From SIG701 sp045611685 (GTDB taxonomy: Bacteria; Bacillota; Clostridia; Oscillospirales; CAG-272), in NCBI GenBank assembly GCA_045611685.1, contig JAZKXO010000032.1, positions 1-64,000 on the forward strand: DNA of 64,000 nt, read 5' to 3'. The translations under genes were made by a program, and so were the position numbers. Below, piece by piece: positions 51,850 to 59,434 of the stretch; position 1 is the stretch's first letter, and each line of letters opens with the position of its first letter. Below the pieces are notes generated by a model that did no database searches, had not been told where the DNA came from, and saw only the letters and a list, made by a program, of their open reading frames with translations.

Positions 51850-53893
51850 CTTTCATCTCAGGGCGATCGTCTTTCGGCATATCACCGCTTTCGGGCATGT
51901 TTACTGCCTCGGCACGGCGGCGTTCTTCCTCGCGTTTCTTTTCCTGCTCCGCGAGATGCTGTGCGCGGCGTTCATTTTCCTCCGCACTGCGGCGTCGCTT
52001 TTCCGCCACCATTTCCTCGAGTTCTTCATACGTTACCGGCTCGTCGGCAGTCGCCTCCATTGCACGGTTGAACTGCCCCTCTTCCATGATTTCGTTCTTC
52101 ATAAGGAAGCCCGCGATGAAGTGCAGTTTTTCCATCTGCTCTTTAAGGATCTTCTCCGCTTCGGCATACGCCTCCGACACGATTCGCTTGATTTCGGCAT
52201 CAATCTCCGATGCGGTTTCTTCGGAATAGTTTCTGGTATTGTTGAAATCACGTCCGAGGAAGATCTCATCGCTGCCCGTTTCATGTCCGTACTGGATCGG
52301 GCCTAAGAGTTCAGACATACCGTATTTCGTTACCATACCGCGAGCGATCGACGTGGCACGCTGAATATCGTTCGAGGCACCGGTGGAGATATCGTCCATG
52401 ATAAGCGCCTCCGCCACGCGGCCGGCAAGGAGCGTCGTGATCTCGTTTCTCATATCGTTCTTCGACATATAGGAGCGATCCTCCTTCGGGAGAGACAGCG
52501 TATAACCGCCCGCTCTGCCCGAGGGGATGATCGAGATCTGATGCACCGGCTCGTTCTCCTGCAGCGTCCTCGTTACGATCGCATGGCCTGCCTCGTGATA
52601 CGCCGTCAGTTTCTTCTCCTTCTCGGAGACGACCTTCGACTTCTTCTGCGGGCCTACGATGACCTTGATCATCGCCTCCTCCAGATCGTTCATACCAATG
52701 AGGGATTTGCCCTTGCGCGCCGCGAGAAGTGCCGCTTCATTGAGCAGGTTCGACAGATCCGCGCCCGTAAAGCCGACCGTGGTCTTTGCAATCACGTTCA
52801 GATCGACGTCCGCTTCAAACGGCTTATTCTTCGCGTGAACGCGGAGGATCTCCTCGCGCCCCTTAATATCGGGATAACCGACCGTAATCTGACGGTCAAA
52901 GCGGCCGGGACGGAGCAGTGCCGGATCGAGAATATCGGGACGGTTCGTAGCCGCGATGACGATCACGCCGTCGTTCGTACCGAAGCCGTCCATCTCAACG
53001 AGCAGCTGATTGAGGGTCTGCTCACGCTCGTCGTGTCCGCCGCCGAGGCCTGCACCTCTGTGGCGTCCCACGGCATCGATCTCATCAATGAAGATGATCG
53101 CCGCCGGCGATTTCTTCGCCGTTTCAAACAGATCGCGCACGCGGGAGGCGCCGACACCAACGTACATCTCCACGAAATCGGAACCGGAGATGGAGTAGAA
53201 CGGAACGCCTGCCTCACCGGCTACGGCCTTGGCGAGAAGCGTTTTACCCGTACCGGGAGGACCCACCAAAAGCACACCGTGCGGTATACGCGCGCCAAGC
53301 TTCGTAAAGTACGCGGGATTACGGAGAAATTCAACAATCTCTTCGAGCTCTGCCTTTTCCTCGTCCGCGCCCGCTACGTCTTTAAAGAACACCTTATTCT
53401 TCTCGGCGCCGCCGATCTTTGCCTTGGCACGGCCGAAGGAGTTTATCTTCGCGCCCTTGCCGCCCATCGTCTGGTTCATGACGAAGATCCAGACTGCGAT
53501 CAGCAGCACGGTAATGATCACGTACGGCAGATACGCCACCCACCAAGGGATCATCTTAGGTGCGGGGATATTGTACGATTCGATAATGCCACGCTCGTGC
53601 TGATCAATTACGGTATCACCGAGCGCCCATACAAAGAGATCAAGGCTTCTCAGCTCATAGGTATATACGCCCGTCGTCTCGGAACCGTCCGGCAAGACCA
53701 CGCGCACACTCATCGTGATCACGTTGTCCTCGTCGATGACGAATTCTTTTACCTGTTCGTCCTTGAAGAAGGAGACGACGTCACTGAACGTGACCTCCTC
53801 TCTGGGCATGCTCTGAAACAGCGTGGCGGTCGCTATGATGATCACGCCGATCAAAACGATGTAAAAAATGGCAATTTTCAGGTTGCTCTTCAT
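51845..53893 (-). CDS. ftsH: ATP-dependent membrane metalloprotease FtsH
   Basis: FtsH is a hexameric AAA+ zinc protease that degrades membrane and regulatory proteins. The 682-aa protein has helices at about 7-26 and 122-140 flanking a small outer domain, Walker A GPPGTGKT at 211-218, the SRH region NRPDILDPALLRPGRFDRQ and the zinc motif HEAGH near 435. The C-terminal tail from about 630 is highly charged. GGAGG precedes the ATG. It follows tilS and hpt in the order known from Bacillus. Confidence 0.97.
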   Translation of the reverse strand: MKSNLKIAIFYIVLIGVIIIATATLFQSMPREEVTFSDVVSFFKDEQVKEFVIDEDNVITMSVRVVLPDGSETTGVYTYELRSLDLFVWALGDTVIDQHERGIIESYNIPAPKMIPWWVAYLPYVIITVLLIAVWIFVMNQTMGGKGAKINSFGRAKAKIGGAEKNKVFFKDVAGADEEKAELEEIVEFLRNPAYFTKLGARIPHGVLLVGPPGTGKTLLAKAVAGEAGVPFYSISGSDFVEMYVGVGASRVRDLFETAKKSPAAIIFIDEIDAVGRHRGAGLGGGHDEREQTLNQLLVEMDGFGTNDGVIVIAATNRPDILDPALLRPGRFDRQITVGYPDIKGREEILRVHAKNKPFEADVDLNVIAKTTVGFTGADLSNLLNEAALLAARKGKSLIGMNDLEEAMIKVIVGPQKKSKVVSEKEKKLTAYHEAGHAIVTRTLQENEPVHQISIIPSGRAGGYTLSLPKEDRSYMSKNDMRNEITTLLAGRVAEALIMDDISTGASNDIQRATSIARGMVTKYGMSELLGPIQYGHETGSDEIFLGRDFNNTRNYSEETASEIDAEIKRIVSEAYAEAEKILKEQMEKLHFIAGFLMKNEIMEEGQFNRAMEATADEPVTYEELEEMVAEKRRRSAEENERRAQHLAEQEKKREEERRRAEAVNMPESGDMPKDDRPEMKD

Positions 53894-53960
53894 GTATTCC
53901 TCCGTATGGAATCTGCTTGGCAGACTCTCCGTAATTCGTTATTGACAGCTGAGCCGTGAT

Positions 53961-54533
53961 TTATTTTTCGTACACTTCCCGCTTGAGAACGCCTACATAC
54001 GGGAGCGCGCGGTATTTTTCCGCATAATCGAGCCCGTAGCCGATAACGAACTCATCCGGAATGGTGGCTCCCACGTAATCGGGGCAAAAATTCACTTCAC
54101 GGCGGGACGGCTTATCAAGAAGCGTGCACGTTTTCACACTCTTCGCGCCGTTCAGAAGGAGATACTCCGTCAGATACGAAAGCGTTTTCCCGCTGTCGAT
54201 GATGTCTTCGACTACGAGAATGTTGCATTCGCTGATATCCGAGCGGTGCAGATCGAGGTGGATCTTGATCCTGCCCGACGTAACCGTCGCCTCCCCGTAG
54301 GACGAAACCTTCATAAAGTCGATCTCAACGGGCAAGGTGATCTTTTTCATCAGATCGCTCATGAAAACGATGCTTCCCTTAAGGATTCCGAGAAGCACGA
54401 GTTTCCCATCGGTGTTTTTATAATCCTCATCAATTCTGGCGGCGATATCCGTCGTTATCCGATCAATCTGTTCCTCGGAAAGCAGGACGTGATCCACGTC
54501 GCCCGAGAGGCCCGCCATGCGCTTATTTTCCAT
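53961..54533 (-). CDS. hpt: Hypoxanthine phosphoribosyltransferase
   Basis: Hpt salvages hypoxanthine and guanine to IMP and GMP using PRPP. From the ATG at 54533 (behind AAAGGAG) the product is 190 aa. The PRPP motif is VVEDIIDSGKTLSYL near 100, preceded by LLGILKGSIVFMSDL and the flexible-loop MKVSSYG. The gap to tilS is 63 bp. The tilS-hpt-ftsH order is conserved in Firmicutes, where HprT and TilS have been reported to co-regulate ftsH. Confidence 0.95.
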   Translation of the reverse strand: MENKRMAGLSGDVDHVLLSEEQIDRITTDIAARIDEDYKNTDGKLVLLGILKGSIVFMSDLMKKITLPVEIDFMKVSSYGEATVTSGRIKIHLDLHRSDISECNILVVEDIIDSGKTLSYLTEYLLLNGAKSVKTCTLLDKPSRREVNFCPDYVGATIPDEFVIGYGLDYAEKYRALPYVGVLKREVYEK

Positions 54534-54596
54534 ATACGTCAAAACTCCTTTGGTCATACATATATATAGTGCCGCACCGTGCGCGGAGTATGCAAA

Positions 54597-56003
54597 TTAT
54601 AACCGAAAATATGTGAGGAAAACGCTCTCGCCCGCGTCTTTTTCACTATCGCGGACGGCAACGCCGGGAATCCAAAGGATCCCTTCGTCATCTTCGAGAA
54701 TCGGCAGGCGTGCACGCCTGTCCGGGTCAATCTTCGCTTCGTTGAGCAGTTTTTTTACGCGTTTCGTCATACCGGAGGTTCTGACAATGTCGCCCTCTTT
54801 GCGAAAACGCATATATACCGTGCCTTTTATTGTAGCAAACGGTATTGGCTTTTGTATAGATAATTTGTAAATATTTTGGCAATCTTCCACCGGTTGGGCA
54901 CTTTCGCCCTCCCCCACATGCTCCATGCGGATGCCGAAGCCGTATTTGGGAAAAAGATTCTCCCCGAAACGAAGCGGAAAACGCTCGTCCGTTTCGTGAG
55001 TCGGCGCACATTCTGCCGACGGTCTCATCGAAAGCAGACCAACCGATACAACAGCCGTGATGCCGCCGGGCAGACAGATTCGCCCGTATCCGCCGCGGCG
55101 GACGAGGTACATAACGTCTTTTATATGCGTGGAGGTAAGATCACGCTTGGTATGGGCGGCATTCTCAAAAAGGATCGTGATCATGCGGGACAAAATCGCG
55201 TCGGGTAGATCACGAATTTCCGCGATCGGCATTTCCGTCTTGTCCTTATATTCGCCCATAGCGGTGATCGCCACCTCTTTCAGATACGAAGCATCCCTTC
55301 GGAGAGATTCACACATCCGCGAGACGGACGCCTCGGGATCGGGCGCGATCTGTCGGAGTACCGGCACGATCTCGCTTCGAATATAATTTCGCGTATACGC
55401 GGTATCCACATTCGTTGAATCCGTAACGTAGGGGAGCTGCCGCTCGGCACAAAACGAGCGGATCTCGGCGGCAGAAGCGCCAAGAAGCGGACGGATGATC
55501 CGCCCTCTGACGGGAGGAATACCCGAAAGCCCGTCGAGTGCCGTCCCGCGCACGAGGCGAAAGAGCACCGTTTCCAGATTATCGTCCGCGGAGTGCGCCG
55601 TGGCGATCAGCGTGTTTTCCACCTCATCAGCGATCCGATCAAGCACCTCGTACCGGAGAACTCTTGCGGCCTCCTCCATGCCGATGCCGTTTGCGTGGCT
55701 GTACTTTGGCGCATCTACGTAAATGATGCGGCAGTCGATCGCGCGCTCTTTACAAAAAGCCTCAGCAAAAGCCGCATCCCGATCCGCCTCGTTTCCGCGG
55801 ATGCCGTGGTGGACGTGAACAGCGGTGAGCGGAATCCGGTGCTCTTCGCAAAATGAACGCAGCAAAACGAGGAGCGCCGCAGAATCGGCCCCGCCGGAGA
55901 AGGCGGCAATAATACGGCGGCAAGAGGTGATAAGCGACGTCAGTGCATCACTTCCCATAAACGAGCGAAAAGACGCAGTAATGCTAAGGCGCGGCTGCTC
56001 CAT
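54597..56003 (-). CDS. tilS: tRNA(Ile)-lysidine synthetase
   Basis: TilS adds lysine to C34 of the CAU-anticodon tRNA-Ile so that it reads AUA and not AUG. The 468-aa protein has the PP-loop AFSGGADSAALLVLL near 33-47, VHVHHGIRGNEADRDAAF and TAHSADDNLETVLFRL, then the C-terminal tRNA-binding domains ending near FLTYFRL. A near-perfect AAAGGAGG lies 8 bases before the ATG. First of the tilS-hpt-ftsH run, 24 bp after a small membrane-protein gene. Confidence 0.95.
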   Translation of the reverse strand: MEQPRLSITASFRSFMGSDALTSLITSCRRIIAAFSGGADSAALLVLLRSFCEEHRIPLTAVHVHHGIRGNEADRDAAFAEAFCKERAIDCRIIYVDAPKYSHANGIGMEEAARVLRYEVLDRIADEVENTLIATAHSADDNLETVLFRLVRGTALDGLSGIPPVRGRIIRPLLGASAAEIRSFCAERQLPYVTDSTNVDTAYTRNYIRSEIVPVLRQIAPDPEASVSRMCESLRRDASYLKEVAITAMGEYKDKTEMPIAEIRDLPDAILSRMITILFENAAHTKRDLTSTHIKDVMYLVRRGGYGRICLPGGITAVVSVGLLSMRPSAECAPTHETDERFPLRFGENLFPKYGFGIRMEHVGEGESAQPVEDCQNIYKLSIQKPIPFATIKGTVYMRFRKEGDIVRTSGMTKRVKKLLNEAKIDPDRRARLPILEDDEGILWIPGVAVRDSEKDAGESVFLTYFRL

Positions 56004-56027
56004 CGGGACACCTCCTTTTCGGGCGGT

Positions 56028-56291
56028 TTACAAAGATCTGAAAACGGATTCCTCCGCCACCCCCATCGCAGTGAGCAGAAGAATACTCATAAATATATGC
56101 TCAATCATAGGCGGCACCTCTGAGAGGAGCATGCCGGCAGAAACGGCAAAAGACGGGCAGAGAACGAACGAGAGAACGTAGCCGGCTATGTAGAGCGCAT
56201 CAAGCAGGGCGATCGCCCAAAACATATGGGATAAACGGGAAAAGAGACGGCGATGACGCCTCGTCTTTTCCTTGGTGAATCTGTTTTGCAC
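56028..56291 (-). CDS. Small membrane protein of unknown function, upstream of tilS
   Basis: The preferred start is the GTG at 56291, with AAGGGG 7 bases upstream, giving 87 aa. A basic N-terminus (RFTKEKTRRHRRLFS) precedes two predicted helices (about 20-40 and 55-78). It takes the place where divIC-like genes sit in some relatives, but the sequence has no coiled coil, so I do not call it that. A promoter lies about 45 bp upstream. It probably shares a transcript with tilS-hpt-ftsH. Confidence 0.55.
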   Translation of the reverse strand: MQNRFTKEKTRRHRRLFSRLSHMFWAIALLDALYIAGYVLSFVLCPSFAVSAGMLLSEVPPMIEHIFMSILLLTAMGVAEESVFRSL

Positions 56292-56329
56292 AAAAATTCC
56301 CCTTTCTTTTGGGTATAGGATACACGTAC

Positions 56330-56358
56330 AGTATATCACAGGGGATCGCCTGCCGCAA
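56330..56358 (-). promoter_or_regulatory. Promoter ahead of the small membrane protein-tilS-hpt-ftsH run
   Basis: On the minus strand TTGCGG (56353-56358), a 17-bp spacer and TATACT (56330-56335). Confidence 0.6.
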
Positions 56359-56444
56359 GCGGGAATGAGAGGCGGCATCGGCAAGAGATGCCACTTTCGA
56401 AGGCCGAAATTTACGCGCAAAACAAAAAATGCCTATACATATAC

Positions 56445-56473
56445 AGTATAGCACATTTATAGTATAAATTCAA
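56445..56473 (-). promoter_or_regulatory. Second, upstream promoter of the tilS run
   Basis: On the minus strand TTGAAT (56468-56473), a 17-bp spacer and TATACT (56445-56450). With the promoter at 56330-56358 it would form a tandem pair about 115 bp apart. Confidence 0.65.
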
Positions 56474-56513
56474 CAGTAAAGGGAAAATATCCCACAGAGA
56501 CAATCAGAAAAGA

Positions 56514-56544
56514 AAATGCCGTGAGCGCCCCGCCCACGGCATTT
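56514..56544 (-). terminator. Terminator after the Cys/Asp-rich protein gene
   Basis: A 10-bp stem (56514-56523 with 56535-56544, 11-nt loop) is followed on the minus strand by UCUUUUCU, 11 bases past the stop codon. Confidence 0.8.
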
Positions 56545-56555
56545 CGGTTATGAAA

Positions 56556-56996
56556 TTACACCTCGTCGGCGCCGTCCTCGTCATCGTCGGCAACGGCACG
56601 GCCGCAAGCGGGGCAGATCATATCGCCGGGATCCATAGTCTCGTCGAAATAGAGCTTCTCACCACAACCGGGGCACATGAGGCAGCGGAAACCTTCCTCG
56701 TCCTCATCACAGCCGCATCCGCAATCGCAGTCGCAATCAAAATCGCAATCATCACAATCACAGTCGCAGTCTTCGTCCTCGTAGAGGAGCTCTTCGACGA
56801 AGCCGAGATCCTCGTCGAGCTCGTCGGCGTAGTCGTTCAGCGTTTCAACGTCTTCTTCCAGTTCGGTGATCTTTCGGGTCATATCTGCTACGAGATCAAG
56901 AAGTGCCTCAATAATCTTCGTTTCGGGCTTCTGGGGATCAAGGCCGATACCCTCTGCGAGACCTTTCAGATATGCGCTCTTTTCGGTAATATTCAT
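56556..56996 (-). CDS. CD1247-like protein with Cys/Asp run and zinc ribbon
   Basis: In 146 aa, residues 1-70 form an acidic helical domain like the N-terminus of Clostridioides CD1247 proteins (YLKGLAEGIGLDPQKPETKII, then a coiled coil). Residues 77-96 alternate Cys with Asp or Gly, giving nine cysteines in twenty residues. A zinc ribbon follows (CPGC at 108-111, CPAC at 128-131), then an acidic tail. The family is common in Clostridia but uncharacterised; metal binding is a reasonable inference. It lies 57 bp after efp and probably shares its transcript. Confidence 0.8.
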   Translation of the reverse strand: MNITEKSAYLKGLAEGIGLDPQKPETKIIEALLDLVADMTRKITELEEDVETLNDYADELDEDLGFVEELLYEDEDCDCDCDDCDFDCDCDCGCGCDEDEEGFRCLMCPGCGEKLYFDETMDPGDMICPACGRAVADDDEDGADEV

Positions 56997-57053
56997 ACTT
57001 TCACCCTATCCTTTACAGTACTTTGGAAATGCCGGGACGCAGCCAATCGGGCT

Positions 57054-57611
57054 TTACGCTCTTTCGATATACTCGCCGGTTCTGGTATCGATGCGGATCT
57101 TCTCGCCCGCATTGATAAAGATCGGAACACGGACAACGGCACCGGTCTCCATGGTTGCGTTCTTCGTAACGCCGGTAGCGGTATCACCGCGGACGCCGGG
57201 CTCGGTATCCTCGATTACGAGTTCAACGAACATGGGCGGCTCAACAGCGAATACCTTCTCCTTGTAGGAGCTTACGCGGCAGATCATCTCTTCCTTCACA
57301 AACTTGAAGTTGTCATTGAGAAGGGTCTTGTCCAGCGGCATCTGCTCGTAGGACTCCATATCCATGAAGTAGTACAGGTCTCCATCGTTGTAGAGGTACT
57401 GCATCTCCTTACGGTCGATGCGTGCATCCTGGAACTTATCGGTGGGGTTGAACGTTTTTTCGATCACAGCACCGGTGATAACGTTGCGGAGCTTCGTGCG
57501 AACGAAAGCCGCGCCCTTACCGGGTTTTACGTGCTGGAACTCAATAACGGACATAACCTGTCCATCCATATCAAAAGTAATACCGTTTTTGAAATCGCCT
57601 GCGATTACCAT
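57054..57611 (-). CDS. efp: Translation elongation factor P
   Basis: EF-P relieves ribosome stalling at consecutive prolines. The 185-aa protein has the three usual beta domains, with Lys32 in the loop KPGKGAAFVRTKLRN, the site modified in Bacillus, and the signature ending VTKNATMETGAVVRVPIFINAGEKIRIDT. The ATG at 57611 gives the standard N-terminus. The best ribosome site is 32 bases upstream with a hairpin between. The pepP-efp order is usual in Firmicutes. Confidence 0.96.
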   Translation of the reverse strand: MVIAGDFKNGITFDMDGQVMSVIEFQHVKPGKGAAFVRTKLRNVITGAVIEKTFNPTDKFQDARIDRKEMQYLYNDGDLYYFMDMESYEQMPLDKTLLNDNFKFVKEEMICRVSSYKEKVFAVEPPMFVELVIEDTEPGVRGDTATGVTKNATMETGAVVRVPIFINAGEKIRIDTRTGEYIERA

Positions 57612-57622
57612 ACGTATCGTTG

Positions 57623-57650
57623 TCCCGCCTAAGGCGGAACAATCTCCTTT
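57623..57650 (-). promoter_or_regulatory. efp leader: displaced ribosome site and hairpin
   Basis: On the minus strand AAAGGAG (57650-57644) is followed by a 7-bp hairpin with a UUA loop (57639-57623) and then 11 bases before the ATG at 57611. If the hairpin forms, the effective spacing falls from 32 to about 15 bases. A weaker GGCGGG lies in the hairpin's 3' arm. Confidence 0.5.
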
Positions 57651-57687
57651 CATATAAGAAAATTTATTATGATAGCAATTACACTAT

Positions 57688-57716
57688 ATTTTATCCCATT
57701 TTCGAAAAAATTGCAA
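57688..57716 (-). promoter_or_regulatory. SigA promoter of efp
   Basis: On the minus strand TTGCAA (57711-57716), a 17-bp spacer and TAAAAT (57688-57693), giving a 5' leader of about 70 bases. Confidence 0.65.
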
Positions 57717-57777
57717 TAGGAATGGGGGATTTTTTTCATTTTTTTAGAAAATTGTGGGTGTTTTGCCGAAAATTCCG

Positions 57778-58851
57778 TTAAATTTCAATCAGTTCCTTCG
57801 GCGAAAGCGTGAGATTGCGGTTGCCGCCGACGCCGACGCCGACGACGACCATATCCTCGATGCGGCATCCGTACTTCCCTTCGAGATACACGCCCGGCTC
57901 GACCGTTACGATCTCGCCCGCCCTCAGCGTTCTGTCGCCCGTTGCCCACGAGAGACGCGGCTCTTCATGCACCTGAAGTCCCACGCCGTGGCCGAGGCTG
58001 TGTCCAAAGCATCCTTTGTAGCCGGCGCCGTCGATGATATCGCGTGCAACCTTGTCCATATCGGCGTTCTTTCTGCCCTCAGCGATCGCGTCGATGGCCG
58101 CAAGCTGTGCTTTGAGAACCGTATCGTACACGCGGCGGATATCCGCATCTGCTTTACCGATCACGACGGTACGCGTCATATCGGAATGATACCCGTCCAC
58201 GACAGCACCGAAATCGAGCGTCAAGAATCCGCGTTCCAGTTTTACGTTACGCGGCACGCCGTGCGGGAGCGCCGAAGCGGTACCGGATACGGCGATTGTC
58301 TCAAAGCTGATCTTTGCACCGCGCTTTTTGATGAAGTATTCAAGTTCCGCTGCCACCTCAACCTCGGTCATATTGTAGTTGAGTCCGGAAAGCAGCTGAT
58401 CGAGCGCTGACTCGGCGATGCGCTGTGCCTCGACGATCTTTTCGATTTCCTCTTCCGTTTTGATACTGCGGATCTCCTCAAGCATCATGCCGACGGGCAC
58501 GAACTCGTATCCCTGAAGATCGTTTTTGAGAGCGGCAAGGCCGGCACAGGTGAGCGCCATATCCTCGTAGCCGATAACCTTTATCCCATTCTCTTCGAGA
58601 ATCGGCAGAAGATACTTCTTTCTTCCGCCCTCGGGCATGATCACGGTACATTCGGGGAACGCGCCCTTCTTTGCCGCCTCGATATAACGGAAATCGGCAA
58701 AGACGTATGATTTGTCTTTCGTTACGAGCATCCAACCGTCGGGGTTGTCAAAGCCCGACATATAGAGATGATTGGCGGCGGACGTGATCCACATAGCGTC
58801 AAGTCCGAGGCGCGCCATCTCGGCACGCAGTTTCGTATAGCGAATATTCAT
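57778..58851 (-). CDS. pepP: Xaa-Pro aminopeptidase, M24 family
   Basis: This metallopeptidase removes N-terminal residues preceding proline. The 357-aa protein has a creatinase-like N-domain (about 1-125) and the pita-bread catalytic domain with the metal ligands in LDFGAVVDGYHSDMTRTV (two Asp), HSLGHGVGLQVHEEP (His), VTVEPGVY (Glu) and a final Glu in GCRIEDMVVV. The ATG is preceded by GAGAGGA. It lies 34 bp after the yqeG-like gene and directly upstream of efp, a conserved pair linked by proline handling. Confidence 0.93.
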   Translation of the reverse strand: MNIRYTKLRAEMARLGLDAMWITSAANHLYMSGFDNPDGWMLVTKDKSYVFADFRYIEAAKKGAFPECTVIMPEGGRKKYLLPILEENGIKVIGYEDMALTCAGLAALKNDLQGYEFVPVGMMLEEIRSIKTEEEIEKIVEAQRIAESALDQLLSGLNYNMTEVEVAAELEYFIKKRGAKISFETIAVSGTASALPHGVPRNVKLERGFLTLDFGAVVDGYHSDMTRTVVIGKADADIRRVYDTVLKAQLAAIDAIAEGRKNADMDKVARDIIDGAGYKGCFGHSLGHGVGLQVHEEPRLSWATGDRTLRAGEIVTVEPGVYLEGKYGCRIEDMVVVGVGVGGNRNLTLSPKELIEI

Positions 58852-58885
58852 ACTTTTTATCCTCTCGATGAGATTTCCCCGCCGT

Positions 58886-59398
58886 TTACAAGAAGGTGTG
58901 ACGGCGGCGGTACAGATTCACGTACGGCTGCTCGATCCACCTTTTGAGGCGGAAGAACAGCGTTTGTTTATCCTTGATCGGCGGCACGATGATAACCATA
59001 AGCCCCTCTCTCTTAGCGGCAAACGCATCGGTAAGAAGCTGATCGCCGAGGACGGCGGTATTGGTTATACCCGTACCCATTGCCGCCATAGCGCGGCGGA
59101 TCGCATTGCCGAACGGTTTTTTCGCATCGGCGAATGCGGGGAAGCCGAAATTCTTGTTAAACCTTTGGACTCGCGCCTCCTCGTTATTGGAAACGAAGGA
59201 GATACGGATGCCGGATGCGATCATCGCGTCGCACCAGCGGCGCACCCGTTCGGACGGGTCGGGCTCTTCATAGGTGGCAAGGGTGTTGTCAATATCGCAA
59301 ATGATCCCACGGATTCCCATCTGCGATAAAAATTCCGGTTTTACGTTGTAGAAATGCTCTGTCATCAGATCAGGCATCAGATATCTTTCAAACAGCAC
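58886..59398 (-). CDS. yqeG: YqeG-family HAD phosphatase
   Basis: The 170-aa protein is a HAD superfamily IIIA phosphatase like B. subtilis YqeG. It has the nucleophile motif DIDNTLATYEEP, FVSNNEE as motif II, KKPFGNAI as the lysine motif and VLGDQLLTD as the acid motif. A GTG at 59398 behind GCGGAG is the start. It sits between aspS and pepP with short gaps (36 and 34 bp). The substrate is not known; the family has been discussed as phosphatidylglycerophosphate phosphatase-like or nucleotide phosphatases. Confidence 0.88.
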   Translation of the reverse strand: MLFERYLMPDLMTEHFYNVKPEFLSQMGIRGIICDIDNTLATYEEPDPSERVRRWCDAMIASGIRISFVSNNEEARVQRFNKNFGFPAFADAKKPFGNAIRRAMAAMGTGITNTAVLGDQLLTDAFAAKREGLMVIIVPPIKDKQTLFFRLKRWIEQPYVNLYRRRHTFL

Positions 59399-59434
59399 GA
59401 AAAGTTCTCCGCTTAAAATGGTTTAAAAACTGTG

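Noticed and set aside
52541..53959. Long open frame on the plus strand opposite ftsH
   Set aside because: Shadow of the GC-rich ftsH coding sequence; no family motifs.
56028..56291. Calling the small gene before tilS divIC or ftsB
   Set aside because: It has two helices and no coiled coil, unlike DivIC/FtsB.
56740..56800. Repeated CAATC/CAGTC-like units that could suggest a CRISPR or tandem repeat
   Set aside because: They are the codons of the Cys/Asp-rich run in the CD1247-like protein, with no spacers or palindromic repeats.
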